This document shows, in pieces, positions 30,282 to 37,520 of a stretch of DNA of 40,586 bases. Below the pieces are notes generated by a model. That model had not been told where the DNA came from. It was given only the letters and a program-made list of their open reading frames with translations, and searched no databases. How positions within the stretch are numbered: the first letter of the stretch is position 1; every line of letters starts with the position of its first letter. The translations under genes were made by a program, and so were the position numbers. Where the stretch lies: positions 1-40,586 of the IMG/VR virus record IMGVR_UViG_3300031753_000020; one strand, 5' to 3'. Source of the stretch: a virus.

Positions 30282-30585
30282 GAATCCCTGGCGGGATATG
30301 GCCGCTGCGGTCGTTGGCATCGTCGTAGTATCCGGCACGCTCCAGGCAATCGGCATAGTCGGCCAGCAAATCAGATAGCGCGCCGCGGCCGCGATCGGTG
30401 ATCTGCGTCGCTTTCGGCGGAAACACGTTGCCCACGGAACGCAGATAGCCGCCGGTCACCAATATGCCGAGTGTTCTGCGGCGCGTGGTATGCGGGAGCG
30501 CGTCGAACGGCACGATCTTGCCGTCCATGTGTTCGATCAGCACCTCGCGCAACCCGACAACAAACGGCTCGTATTTTGACAGCAT
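30226..30585 (-). CDS. Hypothetical protein with winged-helix-like middle
   Basis: 119 residues with GAGGAA before the ATG. The segment PHTTRRRTLGILVTGGYLRS and ATQITDRGRGALSDLLADYA looks like a small winged-helix fold (helix, wing, T-D-x-G-R-x-A-L helix). The C-terminus is Pro-rich and overlaps the divergent membrane gene antisense. It may bind DNA and act as a late regulator, but this is a fold impression only. Confidence 0.55.
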   Translation of the reverse strand: MLSKYEPFVVGLREVLIEHMDGKIVPFDALPHTTRRRTLGILVTGGYLRSVGNVFPPKATQITDRGRGALSDLLADYADCLERAGYYDDANDRSGHIPPGIPRNRDAETMAGPVPPSTT

Positions 30586-30594
30586 CGTTATTCC

Positions 30595-31452
30595 TCACGA
30601 GTACGGCACGTCGCATTTTGCACAGAGCGGCAGATGCGCGATGTTCTTGGCGTTGAACGCCGCGACGGTTGACTGGTACGCTTCGCCGCCGCGCATTTCG
30701 GCGAGCGATTGCGTCATGATGTTGCCGATTGCCATGACGCCTTCGGAATCGCGGCACGCGCACGCCGACACCTTGCCGTCGTCATAGACCACGACGTAAT
30801 CGGTGAGCCACGGGCACATGTGCAGCGTCATGGTCTCAAAGCCCGGCCGCAGCGATTTGCCGTCGTTGACGAGGCCGGCGAAGTTGTCGGGGTAGGTGAG
30901 GCTGATGCGCTCACGGCAGATGCCTAACGATTGGATAAATTGCATAGTCCGGGCCTCGTCAGCTTGCGAATAGACGACGCCGCGCACGGTAATATCGCGC
31001 TCGCGGTCGAACGCCGCAAAGGTCCAATTGAGCTCACGCAGCTTGGCGGCGGTTTTCTCGAAGTCGGCGCCGACATAGATGCGCTCGTAGCTTTCCTTGT
31101 CGTACCCCGAAAACGAGCATTGGATCGTCAGTTGCCCGGTCGTCGCCGCCGTCGCCAATTCTCGGATGATGCGCGGCGATAGCGGCGTGCAGTTGGTGTT
31201 GATATGGGCATCGAGAGACGCCGAGATCGCGCGGTTGATGAAGGGAATGGCCTTCGGCGCCAGCAGTGGCTCGCCCTGTGCGGCGGTGAGTGCCAGCCGC
31301 CCGATGCCATGCTCGCGCATTTGCTCGATCACGCGGTCAAACACTTCGTCGCTCATGAATCCGGTATTGCGCGACCACGCTTCGTATCCGCACATGACGC
31401 ATTGCAGATTGCAGCGCCGGGAGATTTGCGCGAATACGGTGGTGGGCATCAT
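30595..31452 (-). CDS. Radical SAM protein with SPASM-like C-terminus
   Basis: 285 residues from ATG 31452, which forms an ATGA overlap with the preceding gene's stop. The radical SAM motif C-x3-C-x2-C is present as CNLQCVMC (Cys14, Cys18, Cys21) and would hold the [4Fe-4S] cluster that cleaves S-adenosylmethionine. The AQGEPLL segment supplies the GxE-like SAM-binding turn. Near the end, CPWLTDYVVVYDDGKVSACA, then CRD and a final LPLCAKC, give extra cysteines as in SPASM/twitch domains with auxiliary clusters. Such enzymes modify peptides or carbohydrates. Its neighbour two genes up is a nucleotide-sugar dehydratase, suggesting sugar chemistry; the substrate is unknown. Confidence 0.85.
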   Translation of the reverse strand: MMPTTVFAQISRRCNLQCVMCGYEAWSRNTGFMSDEVFDRVIEQMREHGIGRLALTAAQGEPLLAPKAIPFINRAISASLDAHINTNCTPLSPRIIRELATAATTGQLTIQCSFSGYDKESYERIYVGADFEKTAAKLRELNWTFAAFDRERDITVRGVVYSQADEARTMQFIQSLGICRERISLTYPDNFAGLVNDGKSLRPGFETMTLHMCPWLTDYVVVYDDGKVSACACRDSEGVMAIGNIMTQSLAEMRGGEAYQSTVAAFNAKNIAHLPLCAKCDVPYS

Positions 31453-31697
31453 CGCTTTCGCTCGTCCTCTAAGTCGAGCAGATCGTTTAGCGCGTTGTGG
31501 AATGCGTTGCGCGCGTCGATATTTTTTCTCCACATTGGCGCGTTCTCTTGCCGACGTTGGTTATTCTCTGCCATCCATACAAGAACGTCCTCGAAACTTA
31601 ACCGCATCTCTATTGCTAGACGACCGATCCGTTGCTCGTCGTCAGGCGTGACCACGGCAACAAATTCCTCAATGTCCACCGTTGCCGGTCTGGCCAT
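31449..31697 (-). CDS. Small helical hypothetical protein
   Basis: 82 residues, charged and helical (RIGRLAIEMRLSFEDVLVWM, NAFHNALNDLLDLEDERKR). It lies between the dehydratase (one base upstream) and the radical SAM gene (ATGA overlap), so it may assist one of them, but no motif is recognised. Confidence 0.6.
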   Translation of the reverse strand: MARPATVDIEEFVAVVTPDDEQRIGRLAIEMRLSFEDVLVWMAENNQRRQENAPMWRKNIDARNAFHNALNDLLDLEDERKR

Positions 31698-31698
31698 G

Positions 31699-32709
31699 TC
31701 ACACTCCGATCGGCTGCGGCACCGGCTGGCGTTTGATGTCCTCGACCAGTTGCGCCCTCAGAAACTCCAAGTGCGCGCGGTGCCATGCGATCATGTGGGG
31801 GATGCCGGTGTCGAAGGACACGCGCGGCGTCCAACCGAGATCGCGTTCTGCGGCTTGGCTGTCGAGCCAGTAGCGGGCGTCGGTGCCGCGGCGTCCGCTT
31901 TCGTCGTGGAACAGTTGCGTCTCATGGATGCCTAACGCCTTGGCGATCATGCAGACGACCTCGCGCGTTTTGACCGGCACGCGCGGGGAGAGATTATAGA
32001 TGCGGCCGAGCGGCGCCTGCGACGCGACCGACGCGATACCGGCCGCCATATCGGACACGTGCATATACGATTTCTCGCCTTGGCCGCAGCCGTACAGCGG
32101 CATTTGCTTGCCGATAAGGCCGTACATGATTGCCTTGGGCACGATGCGAAACAATTGCTGCCCCTCGCCGTAGGTGTTTGACGGTCGCACGATGTTCATG
32201 GGGAACATCGTCCGGGCGTGATAGGCGATGAGGAAGTGATCAAACGCGGCTTTGGACGCGGCGTAGGGCGATGTCGGCCGCAGCAGGTCGGATTCGCGGG
32301 CCGGCGTATCGACCGAGCCGTAAACCTCGCCGGACGAAATCTGCACGAATCGTCGCAGCCACGGCGCGTTGCCGTGAAGCTGCTCGACCAGCCGGACCAG
32401 CGCCGTGCAATTGGTGTCGAAGTATTTGCTTGGGTTTTGAAACGACGCGCCGGACTCGCCTTCGGCGGCGAAGTTGATAAGGACCGTTGGCTTTTCGGAG
32501 CGCAGCAGCGCCATGAGTTCGTCGGTCTTGCGGATGTCCTGCACCGCAAAAATGCACTGATCGCGCCTGCCGATATTGAGCCGCCAGTTCCAGGCGGGAC
32601 CGTGGCGGCCGACGCCGACGACGCGGGTGGCGATGTTGCGGTCGAGTAGATGCAACGCGGTGTGTTGCGCAAAGCAGCAGCCGGTGCCGAGAATAGCAAA
32701 GGTGGTCAT
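31699..32709 (-). CDS. NAD-dependent epimerase/dehydratase (extended SDR, nucleotide-sugar type)
   Basis: 336 residues, the normal length for nucleotide-sugar 4,6-dehydratases and epimerases. The Rossmann glycine motif is G8-T-G10-C-C-F13-A-Q-H, a variant of GxxGFxGxH. The active site is SSGEVYG (Ser125-Gly131) with the catalytic Y149-A-A-S-K153 pair, followed by NIVRPSNTYG and a C-terminal sugar-binding region. In RmlB-type dehydratases the first motif reads T-D-E; here Asp is replaced by Gly127 while Glu128 is kept, so the reaction may be nearer to GDP-mannose dehydratase or an epimerase. Its start overlaps the preceding stop (ATGA). It presumably supplies a modified sugar for the glycosyl-transfer genes further down the operon. 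Confidence 0.85.
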   Translation of the reverse strand: MTTFAILGTGCCFAQHTALHLLDRNIATRVVGVGRHGPAWNWRLNIGRRDQCIFAVQDIRKTDELMALLRSEKPTVLINFAAEGESGASFQNPSKYFDTNCTALVRLVEQLHGNAPWLRRFVQISSGEVYGSVDTPARESDLLRPTSPYAASKAAFDHFLIAYHARTMFPMNIVRPSNTYGEGQQLFRIVPKAIMYGLIGKQMPLYGCGQGEKSYMHVSDMAAGIASVASQAPLGRIYNLSPRVPVKTREVVCMIAKALGIHETQLFHDESGRRGTDARYWLDSQAAERDLGWTPRVSFDTGIPHMIAWHRAHLEFLRAQLVEDIKRQPVPQPIGV

Positions 32710-32996
32710 GACTTTTGCACCACCGCTAAGTCAACATCTTGGCTGATGATCCCCACTTCATTATTTTTGCCCGATCTGTCCATCGCGCCTAGCACATTGC
32801 TATGCAACATATAGCGTTGTTCCTCAGTCCAATCGGGCGGGCAACGCAGCACGAGTATATCGCCGGGACCAAAAAACAATTTTACTTGATGCAAAGCGGT
32901 ATCTCGATTGAAAGCCAAGCGCCAATCCGTAAAATTGATATGCAGCATGTAACTCGTTCGTACGATGGTGATTATCAAGCATATATCCAAAATCAT
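32706..32996 (-). CDS. Small hypothetical protein after the terminase
   Basis: 96 residues from ATG 32996, which overlaps the terminase stop as ATGA. The N-terminus is hydrophobic (MILDICLIITIVRTSYML); a second ATG just after it begins MLHINFTDWRLAF. The core KLFFGPGDILVLRCPPDWTE is a compact alpha/beta pattern. Its stop overlaps the dehydratase start. Not recognised. Confidence 0.6.
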   Translation of the reverse strand: MILDICLIITIVRTSYMLHINFTDWRLAFNRDTALHQVKLFFGPGDILVLRCPPDWTEEQRYMLHSNVLGAMDRSGKNNEVGIISQDVDLAVVQKS

Positions 32997-34906
32997 ATGA
33001 CCAACCCCGCATCCTTCCACGCCGCATCGACCTGCCGCGACTCGCGCTCGCCGTTCTTGCGATTGAAAAAACTGCCGATGATGTTGGCGACCAGCGTGGC
33101 CTGCGGGTTCTTGTCGCCCTCGGTCTCGACCTTGTTGCAAATCTCGTAGGTCAGGCCCTCAAGCATCATGCGCGAGCGCACCCAATCGACGTATGCCTTG
33201 TTGGCGAGGCCGAGCGCAAAGGTGCGGTCGTCGCGGTTCTTGCCGGACGCGCCGATCTCAAAACCTTCCTGCACCACCTTTTCCATTTCCCAAAGGAGCT
33301 GCAGCGAATTGACCCGCAGGATGCCGAGCGCATAGTTGTCGCGCAACTGGTTCATCATCGGCGGCTTGGTGTTCTGGTTGGTCTGAAAATTATAAACGTA
33401 ATTCCCGGCCATCGAATCCGGCCGCTTATAGAGATACCAGCGCACCGACTCGAATATCTCCTGCATTCCGGCCGAGGTCGCCTGCGCCTGCAGGTAGCCG
33501 AAGTCCATGAGCTGCTTGAGATGCCGCAGCGCCGGCATCAGGGCTGCCCCCGGCCCCTGCAGCTCGGCGTTGATGATGACGTTCTTGTAGGCGCCAGCCA
33601 GGTGCGCCATGACCCAGGCGAGCTGATAGGTCTCGGGGATCGACGTGGCGTACTCGGCGACCTGCACGATACGATCGCCGTAGCAGCGCACGATCTCGAT
33701 GGCGTGGTTATCGTTGTCGGAGCGCCCGTAGGCCGGATCGACGCCCATGGCGTACTGGCCGAGCGGATGCGGCTGTTCCCAGATGCGCAGCTCGGCCTCG
33801 TGCGGCCGGGACACCTGCTCGATCTCGGTGGCCAGAAAATTCTCGCCCATATGGTAGCGGTAGCCGAGGAAGCCGCGTTTTTCGTCCTTGATTTTCTTGA
33901 TGTCGTCGGCGACGCGGCGCAGCGGAAAGAACGAGTGGCCGGACAGAATGAACGCCTGCTCGGGCGTCCACGGAAAATTCTGATTCATCAAATCTTCGTT
34001 GGACAGTTGCGTGGTGCGATACCAGCGGTGCCACGCGATCTGGCCGGGCTTGATCTTGTAGTGAAACCGCGTCTCGACTTCCTGGCACAGCCGGATTTCC
34101 TCATCATCCATCTGGCCGTCCCAATAGTGCGCGTATTCGGCGCTGTCGGACGCAAACGAATAATCCTCCTTCATGTACCAGCCGATGAAAAACGCTTTCT
34201 GCGTCATCGGGTCGTCGATGGCTTCCTTCCACAGATCGTACCAGTGGTTATAGCCGTGGGCGGTGCTTTCCCAGATGTAGAGTCTGTGAGGATGCTTTTG
34301 AGCAAGTGACGCCTTAAGTGACGCAATTCCCTCATCCGACGCCCAGCTTCCGACTTCGGTTGCGTGGAGGAAATTAATTGCGCGCGATTGGCCGAGCGTT
34401 GTATTGCCCCGCTTCGTACCGGCGACCAAGTAATCGAGACAAGAGCCGTTATTGAGTTCCAGCAAATTTCTATTGTGTCTACGTATGCCGACGCGGAGAC
34501 CTTTGGGAAGGCTTTCGATGTATTGCTCGATGAGGACACGAAACTTCTCCCTGTTCGGTTCGGTGTCGGTGACCAGCGCGCCCTGAATCTTGTCGTGCAC
34601 CGACAGCCAGAACACGTCGATCGCCAGCGAGATCGTCGAAATCCCGAGCTGCCGCGCCTTCAAGTTCTTGAAGTCGTGGATGCCGTTGTCGAGCCCGGTG
34701 CAGATTTCCTCAAGAAAGCGCCGCTGCCCGCCGTACAAAATCTGCGACAGCGCCGTCCGCTGATTGCCGACCAACTCCTTGGAACTGATCGACATGTAGG
34801 TGATGAATTCCAGAAACACGGGAAGCCAACGCTGATTGGTCTCGCCGTCGATCTTCGGCAGCGACGGGTCGCGCCGCAGCGGAATTCGCTTAATAGGCAA
34901 GCGCAT
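32993..34906 (-). CDS. terL: Terminase large subunit
   Basis: 637 residues from ATG 34906 (GGAGG nine bases upstream). The ATPase motif is the TerL variant of Walker A, KARQLGIST (residues ~83-91), with a Walker B-like INFLHATEVGSW (~177-188) carrying the catalytic Glu184. The nuclease domain starts with MGVDPAYGRSDNDNHAIEIV, where the Asp residues bind metal. The protein packages DNA through the portal and cuts concatemers. Its first 17 bases overlap the small zinc-protein gene in front. No separate small terminase subunit is obvious; the zinc-binding or replication-side genes are candidates. Confidence 0.93.
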   Translation of the reverse strand: MRLPIKRIPLRRDPSLPKIDGETNQRWLPVFLEFITYMSISSKELVGNQRTALSQILYGGQRRFLEEICTGLDNGIHDFKNLKARQLGISTISLAIDVFWLSVHDKIQGALVTDTEPNREKFRVLIEQYIESLPKGLRVGIRRHNRNLLELNNGSCLDYLVAGTKRGNTTLGQSRAINFLHATEVGSWASDEGIASLKASLAQKHPHRLYIWESTAHGYNHWYDLWKEAIDDPMTQKAFFIGWYMKEDYSFASDSAEYAHYWDGQMDDEEIRLCQEVETRFHYKIKPGQIAWHRWYRTTQLSNEDLMNQNFPWTPEQAFILSGHSFFPLRRVADDIKKIKDEKRGFLGYRYHMGENFLATEIEQVSRPHEAELRIWEQPHPLGQYAMGVDPAYGRSDNDNHAIEIVRCYGDRIVQVAEYATSIPETYQLAWVMAHLAGAYKNVIINAELQGPGAALMPALRHLKQLMDFGYLQAQATSAGMQEIFESVRWYLYKRPDSMAGNYVYNFQTNQNTKPPMMNQLRDNYALGILRVNSLQLLWEMEKVVQEGFEIGASGKNRDDRTFALGLANKAYVDWVRSRMMLEGLTYEICNKVETEGDKNPQATLVANIIGSFFNRKNGERESRQVDAAWKDAGLVI

Positions 34907-35135
34907 CGGGAACCGCCTCCACCTCGCCGGCCCATTTGTGGCCCGCAGTTCCGCATGACTTGACCTGCCCACCGAGCAGATAATCGGCCCGCTTCCACCC
35001 CTCGGCGCCACAGTTGCACCGCGTCATCCAGACGATCCGCCCACGGTTGTCGCGGCGCTTGAGTTCCAGCACCGTCAGGTTGCCAAAAATCCTGCCAGCA
35101 AGGTTTCCGCGGCGACCTCGCACTGTGTCCTCCAT
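34890..35135 (-). CDS. Small zinc-binding DNA-binding-type protein before terminase
   Basis: 81 residues. The pattern GRIFGNLTVLELKRRDNRGR, then W-M-T-R-CNCGAEGWKRADYLL and G-Q-V-K-SCG, matches the short Cys-rich domain found alone or fused to AP2/HNH domains in phages. The ATG at 35135 has no upstream ribosome site, and the promoter at 35151-35179 would start transcription about nine bases before it, so it may be translated from a nearly leaderless mRNA. It overlaps the terminase start by 17 bases and may be the small terminase or a late regulator. Confidence 0.7.
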   Translation of the reverse strand: MEDTVRGRRGNLAGRIFGNLTVLELKRRDNRGRIVWMTRCNCGAEGWKRADYLLGGQVKSCGTAGHKWAGEVEAVPDALAY

Positions 35136-35150
35136 GCAACACTACGCTAG

Positions 35151-35179
35151 TTTGTAGGCAACATGTAGGTAACTGTCAA
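35151..35179 (-). promoter_or_regulatory. Promoter for the terminase/virion operon
   Basis: On the minus strand, TTGACA (35179-35174) is followed after exactly 17 bp by TACAAA (35156-35151). The spacer contains GTTACCTAC and GTTGCCTAC as 9-bp near-identical direct repeats 11 bp apart, one helix turn, a likely site for an activator or repressor. Confidence 0.65.
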
Positions 35180-35214
35180 GCCCTTTGGGGCGGGGGCGAG
35201 GGGTGGCGCCGACT

Positions 35215-35415
35215 CTATCGATCGTCCGTCCCATCGGTTTCCGTGGATCGAGGCCAGGCGCGGTCTAGCTCACCCACCACATGAGCAGACGATGCCAATC
35301 CGTTGATATGACTCCATAACCACTCAGATGTTCCATAATGGGTGTTATGCGAACGGATGCGTAAGTGATTGATATTGCGATACAATCCACAACTCCGCAG
35401 CTCGGCCGTCTGCAT
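35215..35415 (-). CDS. Possible small hypothetical protein
   Basis: An open frame of 66 residues from ATG 35415 (MQTAELRSCGLYRNINHLRI..., ending STETDGTDDR). Composition is plausible (mixed His/Asn/Trp, acidic tail), but the ribosome site (GGGTG) is weak and the flanks are non-coding control sequence. It may instead be untranslated leader. Confidence 0.35.
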   Translation of the reverse strand: MQTAELRSCGLYRNINHLRIRSHNTHYGTSEWLWSHINGLASSAHVVGELDRAWPRSTETDGTDDR

Positions 35416-35491
35416 CAAACACCCGCGTTCCCGGTCTGATCAGGGGTCATAACGGCCGGTGATGGGCTATAACCACTGACGATGCGGGGGT

Positions 35492-35528
35492 GGACTAGCG
35501 TTCGGGCCATCTGTTGTCCGGCTAGTCC
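35492..35528 (-). promoter_or_regulatory. Stem-loop GGACTAGC/GCTAGTCC in a leader
   Basis: Perfect 8-bp arms at 35492-35499 and 35521-35528 enclose a 21-base loop that contains a further CGG/CCG pair. It lies about 45 bases after the -10 box of the promoter at 35574-35602 and could be an attenuator or terminator. Confidence 0.45.
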
Positions 35529-35573
35529 TGACGCTGGTGGCTTCGAATCACATGGAGTGCTGAGCCGCGCGCG

Positions 35574-35602
35574 AGTAGAGGTATGCGTTGCTGCCGTGTC
35601 AA
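35574..35602 (-). promoter_or_regulatory. Sigma-70-type promoter
   Basis: On the minus strand TTGACA (35602-35597), 17-bp spacer, TCTACT (35579-35574). It points toward the stem-loop at 35492-35528 and the possible small gene at 35415. Confidence 0.5.
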
Positions 35603-35643
35603 TAGCGCCGCTAAGCATTTGATATTGTGTGTGTTTAAAGAAC

Positions 35644-35676
35644 TGAATCCGAGTTCAAGGAATGAATCTCGGTTCA
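35644..35676. repeat. Tandem 14-bp operator-like repeats
   Basis: TGAATCCGAGTTCA (35644-35657) and TGAATCTCGGTTCA (35663-35676) are imperfect copies 19 bp apart, each with TGAA/TTCA inverted ends. They lie about 45 bp upstream of the -35 box at 35597-35602. Confidence 0.5.
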
Positions 35677-36147
35677 CTCTGGCGCTTGCTCCGCTGGCTT
35701 ATCGAACAATCCGTGCATCAGCTTCGATAACCGCTGCAGCATGGTTTGGCGGTGCGCGTCGGTGAAAACAGCTTCCTCGCGCTGGTCGTCGGCTTGCTTC
35801 CTGCCCCAAATAATCGCGCCCTGGTGCTGCTTTACGCGGGTATCGCACCACTCCACGATGCTCGCCACTGTCGGCGGGAACTCACGAGCTCGAGCAAGGC
35901 CGATTCGTGGGTCGCAGCATTCCTGCACCACGCCGAGCGGATAGTCCGACAGCGCCGCGGCGAGCGATGCTGCCCAGCCGTCGGGATCGGGCGGGCGCGC
36001 GTGCGGCCACGAACCGGCGAGCCGCTTGGCGGCTTTAAGAGCCTCTTGGGGTGATGTCGCGCATTGGAGGGCCAGCGCCGCGTTCTTCGCTCTCTGCTCG
36101 ATCAATAAGTCGGTCGAAGGCCGCCATGGTTGAATTTTCTGCGCCAT
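35674..36147 (-). CDS. Replication-associated protein (helicase-loader-side)
   Basis: 157 residues from ATG 36147 behind GGGAGC. Helical body: LIEQRAKNAALALQCATSPQ, GWAASLAAALSDYPLGVVQE, REFPPTVASIVEWCDTRVKQ. The D-P-R-x-G-L and F-P-P-T turns resemble proteins found next to replication initiators in rhizobial phages and prophages, as I recall. It overlaps the upstream replication gene by 113 bases. With no phage polymerase or helicase in the window, this pair probably recruits the host replisome. Confidence 0.55.
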   Translation of the reverse strand: MAQKIQPWRPSTDLLIEQRAKNAALALQCATSPQEALKAAKRLAGSWPHARPPDPDGWAASLAAALSDYPLGVVQECCDPRIGLARAREFPPTVASIVEWCDTRVKQHQGAIIWGRKQADDQREEAVFTDAHRQTMLQRLSKLMHGLFDKPAEQAPE

Positions 36148-36616
36148 GTCCGTTGCTCCCTGATGAGGTCTCGCGTGGCCGTAAAAATCCGTGGAATGTC
36201 GCATCCCAATCGACGCGCATGATGCCCTTCGACTTGGCCCAATTGCGCATGTCCTCGGCTTTGCGCTCGACGAATGATCGTGTTCCCTTAGCGTAATGCG
36301 CCTCGTTGGGAATCCAATCCTCAGAAAGTTTGGTTTTTCGAGCTGGTGTGGCTCTTTCTTTCTTACTATCCTTATTTTTCTTAATGTTATCAGACTCTAA
36401 GGAAGTAGTAAGAGAGAGAGCCGCCGCGTCCGCGTGACTCCGCGTGACATCATGTGACTCCGCGTGACGGCGGCGACGCTGCCTCGCGGCATCCTTTGCC
36501 CGACGCGCCTGCACTCGCTCGATCTCGACCGCTTGTTCGGCCTCGATCGCAGCAAGAATAGCGTCCACCGAAGCCCCGGCGGCCGCTAACGCGCGTAAGA
36601 CGGAAATGTCGATCAT
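36035..36616 (-). CDS. Replication initiator/primosome-like protein
   Basis: 193 residues behind GAAGGGG. The N-terminus ISVLRALAAAGASVDAILAA followed by a basic, Arg-rich linker (RRAKDAARQRRRRHAESHDV) is typical of short phage replication proteins. The C-terminal domain has LSEDWIPNEAHYAKGTRSFV, KAEDMRNWAKSKGIMRVDWD and ATFHGFLR, the D-W-x-P...W...D-W-x-A-T-x-x-x-F/W-L-R pattern of DnaT/DUF1376-associated replication proteins. It likely acts in origin recognition or helicase loading. Its 3' end overlaps the next gene by 113 bases. Confidence 0.65.
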   Translation of the reverse strand: MIDISVLRALAAAGASVDAILAAIEAEQAVEIERVQARRAKDAARQRRRRHAESHDVTRSHADAAALSLTTSLESDNIKKNKDSKKERATPARKTKLSEDWIPNEAHYAKGTRSFVERKAEDMRNWAKSKGIMRVDWDATFHGFLRPRETSSGSNGHGAENSTMAAFDRLIDRAESEERGAGPPMRDITPRGS

Positions 36617-36710
36617 GTGCCCCCTTCACGGGCAAAAAAGTGGCCGGGTGCCTGGTGAGGCAGGCAGGCGGGGATCAGTCCGCTCGCCCGGCTTGTGTGC
36701 CTTTTATCAC

Positions 36711-36738
36711 ACTATACGCGACGTTCAAGTGACCGCAA
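36711..36738 (-). promoter_or_regulatory. Weak promoter candidate before the replication genes
   Basis: On the minus strand TTGCGG (36738-36733), 16-bp spacer, TATAGT (36716-36711). It lies in the 203-bp gap 36617-36819, in which I see no gene. The -10 box is good, the -35 poor. Confidence 0.35.
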
Positions 36739-36819
36739 GCCATACCCGTGGTGCACCGTCCTCCCAAAACCACAACGGGTTGGGCGGGCACGCAAACGGC
36801 AGGTCGCGCCAGCACGGGT

Positions 36820-37275
36820 TCATGCCGCCGGCGCGTTAAAGCAAATCGCGCAATGCGCGGGGCAATACGGCCGGCCGATCTCGGTGACCGCGCCGCAGTA
36901 GAGCGTCTCGGCAGCGATCGCGTCGCCCGCGATGTAGCGGCAGGTGTTGTCGGCGAGGTCGAAGATCGTGATGCCGGGGCCGGACGGCACCGCAGCGGCC
37001 ATGCGGAGCGCGTAGCGGCGCCCGAGCGTCGGCTGGGCCGATAGTGCAGCCGCGCGCTTGCGGCGCATCCACGCCACGCGGCGGGCCGTTGCGGCACCAG
37101 GGTCCGCGGCCTTGCGCTCCCAGCTTGTCGTCATGCCCATGCGGTGCAGTTTTCCGATGATCGAGCTGCGGGTGCGGCCGAGACTTAAACCAATTTGTGA
37201 GGCCGAACTACCGTCCAGTGCCATTTGCTTCAAAGTCGATAATTCTGTGGTTTGCCAAGGTGTTACGTCTGACAT
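36820..37275 (-). CDS. gcrA: GcrA-family cell-cycle regulator
   Basis: 151 residues. The N-terminal part, W-x-x-x-E-L-S-T-L-K-Q-M-A-L-D-G-S-S-A-S-Q-I-G followed by RTRSSIIGKLHRMGM, matches the GcrA DNA-binding domain, whose family signature is L-K-x-L-W...G-x-S-A-x-x-I-A...R-N-A-V-I-G-K-x-H-R-L. The C-terminal part (NTCRYIAGDAIAAETLYCGA, RPYCPAHCAICF) fits its Cys-rich sigma-factor-contacting end. In Caulobacter, GcrA recognises methylated GAnTC and works with sigma-70. A phage copy could retime host S-phase genes or steer phage promoters. It lies between the repressor-like gene and the replication genes. Confidence 0.82.
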   Translation of the reverse strand: MSDVTPWQTTELSTLKQMALDGSSASQIGLSLGRTRSSIIGKLHRMGMTTSWERKAADPGAATARRVAWMRRKRAAALSAQPTLGRRYALRMAAAVPSGPGITIFDLADNTCRYIAGDAIAAETLYCGAVTEIGRPYCPAHCAICFNAPAA

Positions 37276-37301
37276 TTAAGAACCCATGTTAACAGTGTGA
37301 T

Positions 37302-37514
37302 CTAACGCACTGATTCGCGCTCGAAAGGTTCGAGTTCGGCCATGACCGCCTCGACATGCGGCCGGCCAGCGCCGGTCTGCGGCGGCCCTTTCTTCTCCCA
37401 ATGCAAGATGGTGGTGCGCGCGACGCCGAAGCGTTTGCCAAACTGCTCCGGGCTTTCGCCGAGGCTCATGCGAAGATTGTGGATGCGCTGGGCGGTGATC
37501 GGTTCGGCCGACAT
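37302..37514 (-). CDS. HTH repressor-like protein (Cro/CI type)
   Basis: 70 residues from ATG 37514; upstream frame extension to 37583 crosses the operators and is rejected. Residues ~8-35 (QRIHNLRMSLGESPEQFGKR, FGVARTTILHWEKKGPP) form a clear XRE-type helix-turn-helix. No dimerisation or RecA-cleavage domain is present, so it is Cro-sized. No ribosome site precedes the ATG, and the -10 box ends seven bases upstream, so the mRNA may be leaderless. It probably binds the paired TGTCAA-N3-TTGACA sites between the two arms. Confidence 0.8.
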   Translation of the reverse strand: MSAEPITAQRIHNLRMSLGESPEQFGKRFGVARTTILHWEKKGPPQTGAGRPHVEAVMAELEPFERESVR

Positions 37515-37520
37515 GGCGTA

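Larger units (their letters stand above)
35416..35673 (-). other. Non-coding control stretch
   Basis: No convincing gene between the replication-side gene stop at 35674 and ATG 35415. It holds two imperfect 14-bp repeats at its right edge, a TTGACA promoter and an 8-bp-arm stem-loop, each listed separately. Confidence 0.55.

Noticed and set aside
33521-34309. 262-residue plus-strand ORF
   Set aside because: Antisense to the terminase gene, whose motifs are unambiguous.
35136-35673. tRNA gene or attachment site in the control region
   Set aside because: No cloverleaf, T-loop GGTTCRA with matching stems or CCA end could be found; the GAGTTCA and CGGTTCA strings belong to the 14-bp repeats.
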